A stretch of DNA of 17,716 nucleotides from CAZEYT01 sp964516295 (lineage in GTDB: Bacteria > Verrucomicrobiota > Verrucomicrobiia > Chthoniobacterales > Terrimicrobiaceae), in assembly GCA_964516295.1 (NCBI GenBank), contig CAZEYT010000057.1:1-17716 (forward strand). Direction: 5' to 3'. Numbering within the stretch: position 1 is the stretch's first letter; each line of letters begins with the position of its first letter. Both the position numbers and the translations under genes were made by a program. The notes below the pieces were generated by a model that was not told where the DNA came from, did not search any database, and worked only from the letters and a program-made list of their open reading frames with translations. Shown here piece by piece: positions 14,862 to 17,716 of this stretch.

Positions 14862-16871
14862 ATGGGAGGAAAGGATCGACTTGGCGGGGCAATTGAGGGA
14901 GGGTCTGCGGCGAATTTGCCCACGATGTCACACGCCGCGGAAAAACTCATCCCATTCGCACCCGAACCCGCTAAGCCCTTCGCCTCGGTGGAGGACGCCG
15001 TCCGTCGGTCGCAGGAATATCTTCTCTCGATCCAGCGGGAGGACGGACACTGGGAAGGCGAGCTCACGGTCGATGCGACGCTTTGTTGCGACACGATTCT
15101 TTTCATGCACTGGCGCGGCCGCGTCGAGGAGGCGCTCCAGACCAAATGCGCGGCCCACATCCGGCGCCGACAGATGCCCGATGGCGGGTGGAATATTTTC
15201 ATCGGGGGACCGAGTGAGATCAATGCCTCGGTCAAAGCCTATTTCGCGCTGAAGCTCGCCGGGGACCCGCCGAATGCGCCGTGGATGCGCGAGGCCCGGG
15301 CCAACATCCTGCGCCTCGGCGGCATTCCGCAGATGAATACCTACGGCCGTCTCTACCTCGCGCTGCTCGGGCAGTTTCCCTGGGAGTATGTGCCGACGAT
15401 CCCGCCGGAGATTTTTCTCTTTCCGCGTTGGTTTCTTTTCAACATCTACGAGATGTCCTCGTGGAGCCGCACGATCATCGCGCCGCTCGCGATTCTGAAT
15501 CACTTCAAACCGACACGCACCCTTCCCGCGGCCCTCCATCTGCACGAGCTCTACCCGGCCGGGATGGAAAATACCGACCTCTCGCTGAAAAAGGACCCGC
15601 GCTTCTGGGCGTGGCGGAATTTTTTCCTTCGGTGCGACGCCGCGCTCAAGCTCTACAACCGCTTTCCTTTCCACCCGCTCCGCCGCCGCGCGCTGGCGGC
15701 CGCCGAGGAATGGATGACCGTCCGCATGGGCGAGGGGAGCGAGGGACTTTCGGCCATTTTCCCGGCCATGCTCAATGCCATGATGGCGCTGCAGGTTCTG
15801 GGCTACGGCGAAGACCACCCGCTCATGCAAAAAGCATGGAAAGATTTCTCCGGTCTCTTCGTGGACGATGCGGATGACTTCCGCATCCAACCCTGCCTCT
15901 CCCCGGTTTGGGATACCGCCATCACCACCATCGCGCTCGGCGAATCCGGGCTCGGACGCGAGCACCCCGCTTTGCGCCGGGCGGCGGATTGGCTGTCCAA
16001 ACGCGAGGTCCGTTTTGCGGGCGACTGGGCCGAGCGGCTCCGCGGAGTCGAGCCAAGCGGGTGGGCCTTTGAGCACGACAACAAATACTACCCGGATACC
16101 GACGATACGATGATGGTCCTCATGGCCCTGCGTCAGGCCGCCGCGGAGAATCCCGGCGAGCGTCAGGAGCAGTTTGATCGGGCGCTGAAGTGGTTGCTCG
16201 CCTTTCAATGTGCGGACGGCGGCTGGGCGGCGTTTGACAAAGACGTCACTGCCGCCTGGCTCGAGCACGTTCCGTTTGCCGATCACAATGCCATTCTCGA
16301 CCCAACGTGCAGCGATCTCACCGCCCGTGTGCTGGAGCTTCTCGGGGCCATCGGCTACGACCCCCGGAGCCCGGTCGTCCGCCGCGCCGTCGCCATGCTC
16401 CGCCGCACGCAGGAGCCGGACGGCTCGTGGTACGGACGCTGGGGAGTGAATTACATTTACGGCACTTGGCAGGCCCTTCGCGGACTGGCCGCCATCGGCA
16501 CCAACATGGACGAGGAGTGGATCCGCCGCGGACGCGACTGGCTCGAAAGTTGTCAGAACGACGACGGCGGGTGGGGCGAGACCTGCGAGAGTTATAATTT
16601 CCCAGCCCTCAAAGGCCGCGGACCCAGCACCGCCAGTCAGACCGCCTGGGCGCTGATGGGCCTTCTCGCCTGCGGCCAGCCCGACCGGGAATCCATCCGC
16701 CAAGGCGTTCGGTGGTTGGTCTCCCACCAGTCTGCCGACGGCTCGTGGGCCGAGGAATATACAACCGGCACCGGATTTCCCTGCGTCTTCTACCTCCGCT
16801 ACGACATGTATCGGAACCACTTCCCGCTCCTCGCACTGGCCACCTACCGCCAGGCAACCGGGAACGTCTGA
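14862..16871 (+). CDS. shc: Squalene-hopene cyclase
   Basis: This is a monotopic membrane-associated class II triterpene cyclase of 669 residues that folds squalene into hopene or hopanol, precursors of hopanoid membrane lipids. The catalytic acid motif DxDD appears as Asp412-Thr-Asp-Asp415 in YYPDTDDT, preceded by SGWAFEHDNKYYP as in bacterial cyclases. Several QW repeats are present: QREDGHW (58-64), QMPDGGW (104-110), QCADGGW (449-455), QEPDGSW (517-523), QNDDGGW (565-571) and QSADGSW (623-629). The aromatic GRWGVNYIYGTWQALRGL region (525-542) is also typical. The start at 14862 has a ribosome binding site; a start at 14925 would remove 21 residues. It follows moaA by 5 bases and probably shares its transcript. 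The squalene-synthesis genes hpnCDE are not in the window. Confidence 0.95.
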   Translation: MGGKDRLGGAIEGGSAANLPTMSHAAEKLIPFAPEPAKPFASVEDAVRRSQEYLLSIQREDGHWEGELTVDATLCCDTILFMHWRGRVEEALQTKCAAHIRRRQMPDGGWNIFIGGPSEINASVKAYFALKLAGDPPNAPWMREARANILRLGGIPQMNTYGRLYLALLGQFPWEYVPTIPPEIFLFPRWFLFNIYEMSSWSRTIIAPLAILNHFKPTRTLPAALHLHELYPAGMENTDLSLKKDPRFWAWRNFFLRCDAALKLYNRFPFHPLRRRALAAAEEWMTVRMGEGSEGLSAIFPAMLNAMMALQVLGYGEDHPLMQKAWKDFSGLFVDDADDFRIQPCLSPVWDTAITTIALGESGLGREHPALRRAADWLSKREVRFAGDWAERLRGVEPSGWAFEHDNKYYPDTDDTMMVLMALRQAAAENPGERQEQFDRALKWLLAFQCADGGWAAFDKDVTAAWLEHVPFADHNAILDPTCSDLTARVLELLGAIGYDPRSPVVRRAVAMLRRTQEPDGSWYGRWGVNYIYGTWQALRGLAAIGTNMDEEWIRRGRDWLESCQNDDGGWGETCESYNFPALKGRGPSTASQTAWALMGLLACGQPDRESIRQGVRWLVSHQSADGSWAEEYTTGTGFPCVFYLRYDMYRNHFPLLALATYRQATGNV

Positions 16872-16873
16872 CG

Positions 16874-17401
16874 CTACTTCCCGGTTTTCTGGGGCACCTT
16901 CACGATCCGCGTCGTGTCGTAACCTTGCGCCGCGAGTGAGGCGAGGATTTTGGCGTAGCGCGCCTCGGACATCTCACGGTCCCGGCTCATGATCCAAACC
17001 AAGTCCCGCGAGGGATGGCCGATCACCGTGTGGCGATAGTCCTCCGAAAGATAAATCACGAGGTAAGGTGCCCAGAACGGCCAGATGAATTGCACAGCCC
17101 ACTCCGCATTGGTTTTGCGGTCCACCACGCGCCCGAGCGCTTTCAATTCCTGCTGCGGCGCGTCGAGGGACTTTTTGTGGAAAACATAGCGGATGTCGAT
17201 CTTCCCGTCCGCCCGCGGTTCGTAGATATCCATCGTTCCTACATTGTCCTTCTCAACAAACCACGGAATCATCCCGATAACATACCAAGGCCCCATGAAA
17301 CGGGCCAGATCCACGTGGTCAACAGTTTGGAGAGGCGGTTGTTTCGGCATGGTCGAGCAGCCCGTCAGCAGGGCCAGAGCAAATAGAATGGCGATGCGCA
17401 C
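16874..17401 (-). CDS. blc: Blc-type bacterial lipocalin lipoprotein
   Basis: This is a predicted outer-membrane lipoprotein of 175 residues, the usual length for bacterial lipocalins (about 170-180). The signal MRIAILFALALLTGC contains the lipobox LTGC with Cys15 as the acylation site, followed by Ser, which favours outer-membrane localisation. The lipocalin signature GxW appears in VDLARFMGPWYVIGMIPWFV (29-48), and the later strands include NAEWAVQFIWPFWAPYLVIYL and the third conserved region DLVWIMSRD with its arginine. The family binds fatty acids or lysophospholipids and is linked to envelope stress in E. coli. The gene is convergent with the cyclase gene, their stops only 2 bases apart. 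Upstream I see no clear ribosome binding site or promoter. Confidence 0.93.
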   Translation of the reverse strand: MRIAILFALALLTGCSTMPKQPPLQTVDHVDLARFMGPWYVIGMIPWFVEKDNVGTMDIYEPRADGKIDIRYVFHKKSLDAPQQELKALGRVVDRKTNAEWAVQFIWPFWAPYLVIYLSEDYRHTVIGHPSRDLVWIMSRDREMSEARYAKILASLAAQGYDTTRIVKVPQKTGK

Positions 17402-17571
17402 CAGGAAAAGATTCGATCCCCACGCGCCATTGGGTGCAAGAAGTTTTCTATCTAGGCACCGTTCTCGATCGGCTCGCAGTGATGCAGGGCGTTTATTGCT
17501 TATCTTGTCAGAAGGACCCGGAAAGGCTCGAGATCGAGGAGCGCGTTCGGACAGGGTTCCCGAGAATTTTT

Positions 17572-17700
17572 ATGACAGCATTTCGAGTTCTATTGCTTCT
17601 GATCTTGGTGGTTCTTTCCGCTTACACCGGGGTGGTGATTGCGAAACACGGTTTGGGGTTGCGGCTAAGCAACAAGATTTCTGTAAAAGTGGTCGGGTGA
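17572..17700 (+). CDS. Possible small single-pass membrane protein
   Basis: From ATG 17572 the frame gives 42 residues: MTAFRVLLLLILVVLSAYTG, a clear hydrophobic helix, then VVIAKHGLGL and a short basic tail. I do not recognise the family. The frame is open upstream to GTG 17434, with an ATG at 17482 that would give 72 residues including a CxxC (CLSC), so the start is uncertain. The tail after GLGL looks like it could be out of frame relative to a longer protein, meaning a truncated gene is possible. The bases from 17402 to 17571 hold no other gene I can support. Confidence 0.28.
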   Translation: MTAFRVLLLLILVVLSAYTGVVIAKHGLGLRLSNKISVKVVG

Positions 17701-17716
17701 TGAGGGGTGGAGTGGC

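Noticed and set aside
14928..16820. Minus-strand open frame of 630 codons opposite the cyclase gene.
   Set aside because: The cyclase on the plus strand has all its motifs; the antisense frame has none.

Overview
The window is a GC-rich (roughly 60 %) bacterial chromosomal segment carrying mostly metabolic genes. I infer a member of the Verrucomicrobiota or a close PVC relative. The reasons are a PEP-CTERM-anchored protein with an inner-membrane-type C-terminal tail, two lipoproteins typical of Gram-negative envelopes, a squalene-hopene cyclase, and many starts without a clear Shine-Dalgarno sequence. The assignment is inference; I saw no rRNA, tRNA, CRISPR array, insertion sequence or phage gene.

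Left part (1-2430): a probably broken HxlR-type regulator (149-445), then a minus-strand secreted formylglycine-generating-enzyme-like protein with a PEP-CTERM tail (576-1634). A divergent intergenic region follows, then a doubtful small secreted ORF and the mechanosensitive channel gene mscL (2011-2430).

Central part (2496-13772): eleven genes run in one direction on the minus strand. Read 5' to 3' they are an N-carbamoyl-beta-alanine amidohydrolase gene, preA, mmsA, hydA, an arsR-type regulator, lemA, trpE, trpG, and a sugar-type ABC importer (binding lipoprotein and two permeases). The first four form an almost complete reductive pyrimidine catabolic route. PreA reduces uracil or thymine, HydA opens the dihydropyrimidine ring, the M20 amidohydrolase removes the carbamoyl group, and MmsA converts malonate or methylmalonate semialdehyde to acetyl- or propionyl-CoA. 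The transaminase step is not in the window. PreA is the short form without the C-terminal 4Fe-4S domain, and no PreT partner is seen. From lemA onward every junction overlaps by 1 or 4 bases, so six functionally unlike genes appear translationally coupled.

Right part (13773-17716): a 94-base divergent region separates the catabolic run from moaA (molybdenum cofactor synthesis), which is followed after 5 bases by a squalene-hopene cyclase gene. A convergent lipocalin lipoprotein gene (Blc type) ends 2 bases from the cyclase stop. The last 300 bases hold only a weak small membrane-protein ORF.

The main points for a second look are the Fe-S-less PreA without PreT, the overlapping lemA-trpEG-ABC run, the cysteine-free FGE-like PEP-CTERM protein, and the in-frame TGA in the HxlR-like gene. 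I did not find a clear new defence or mobile system.
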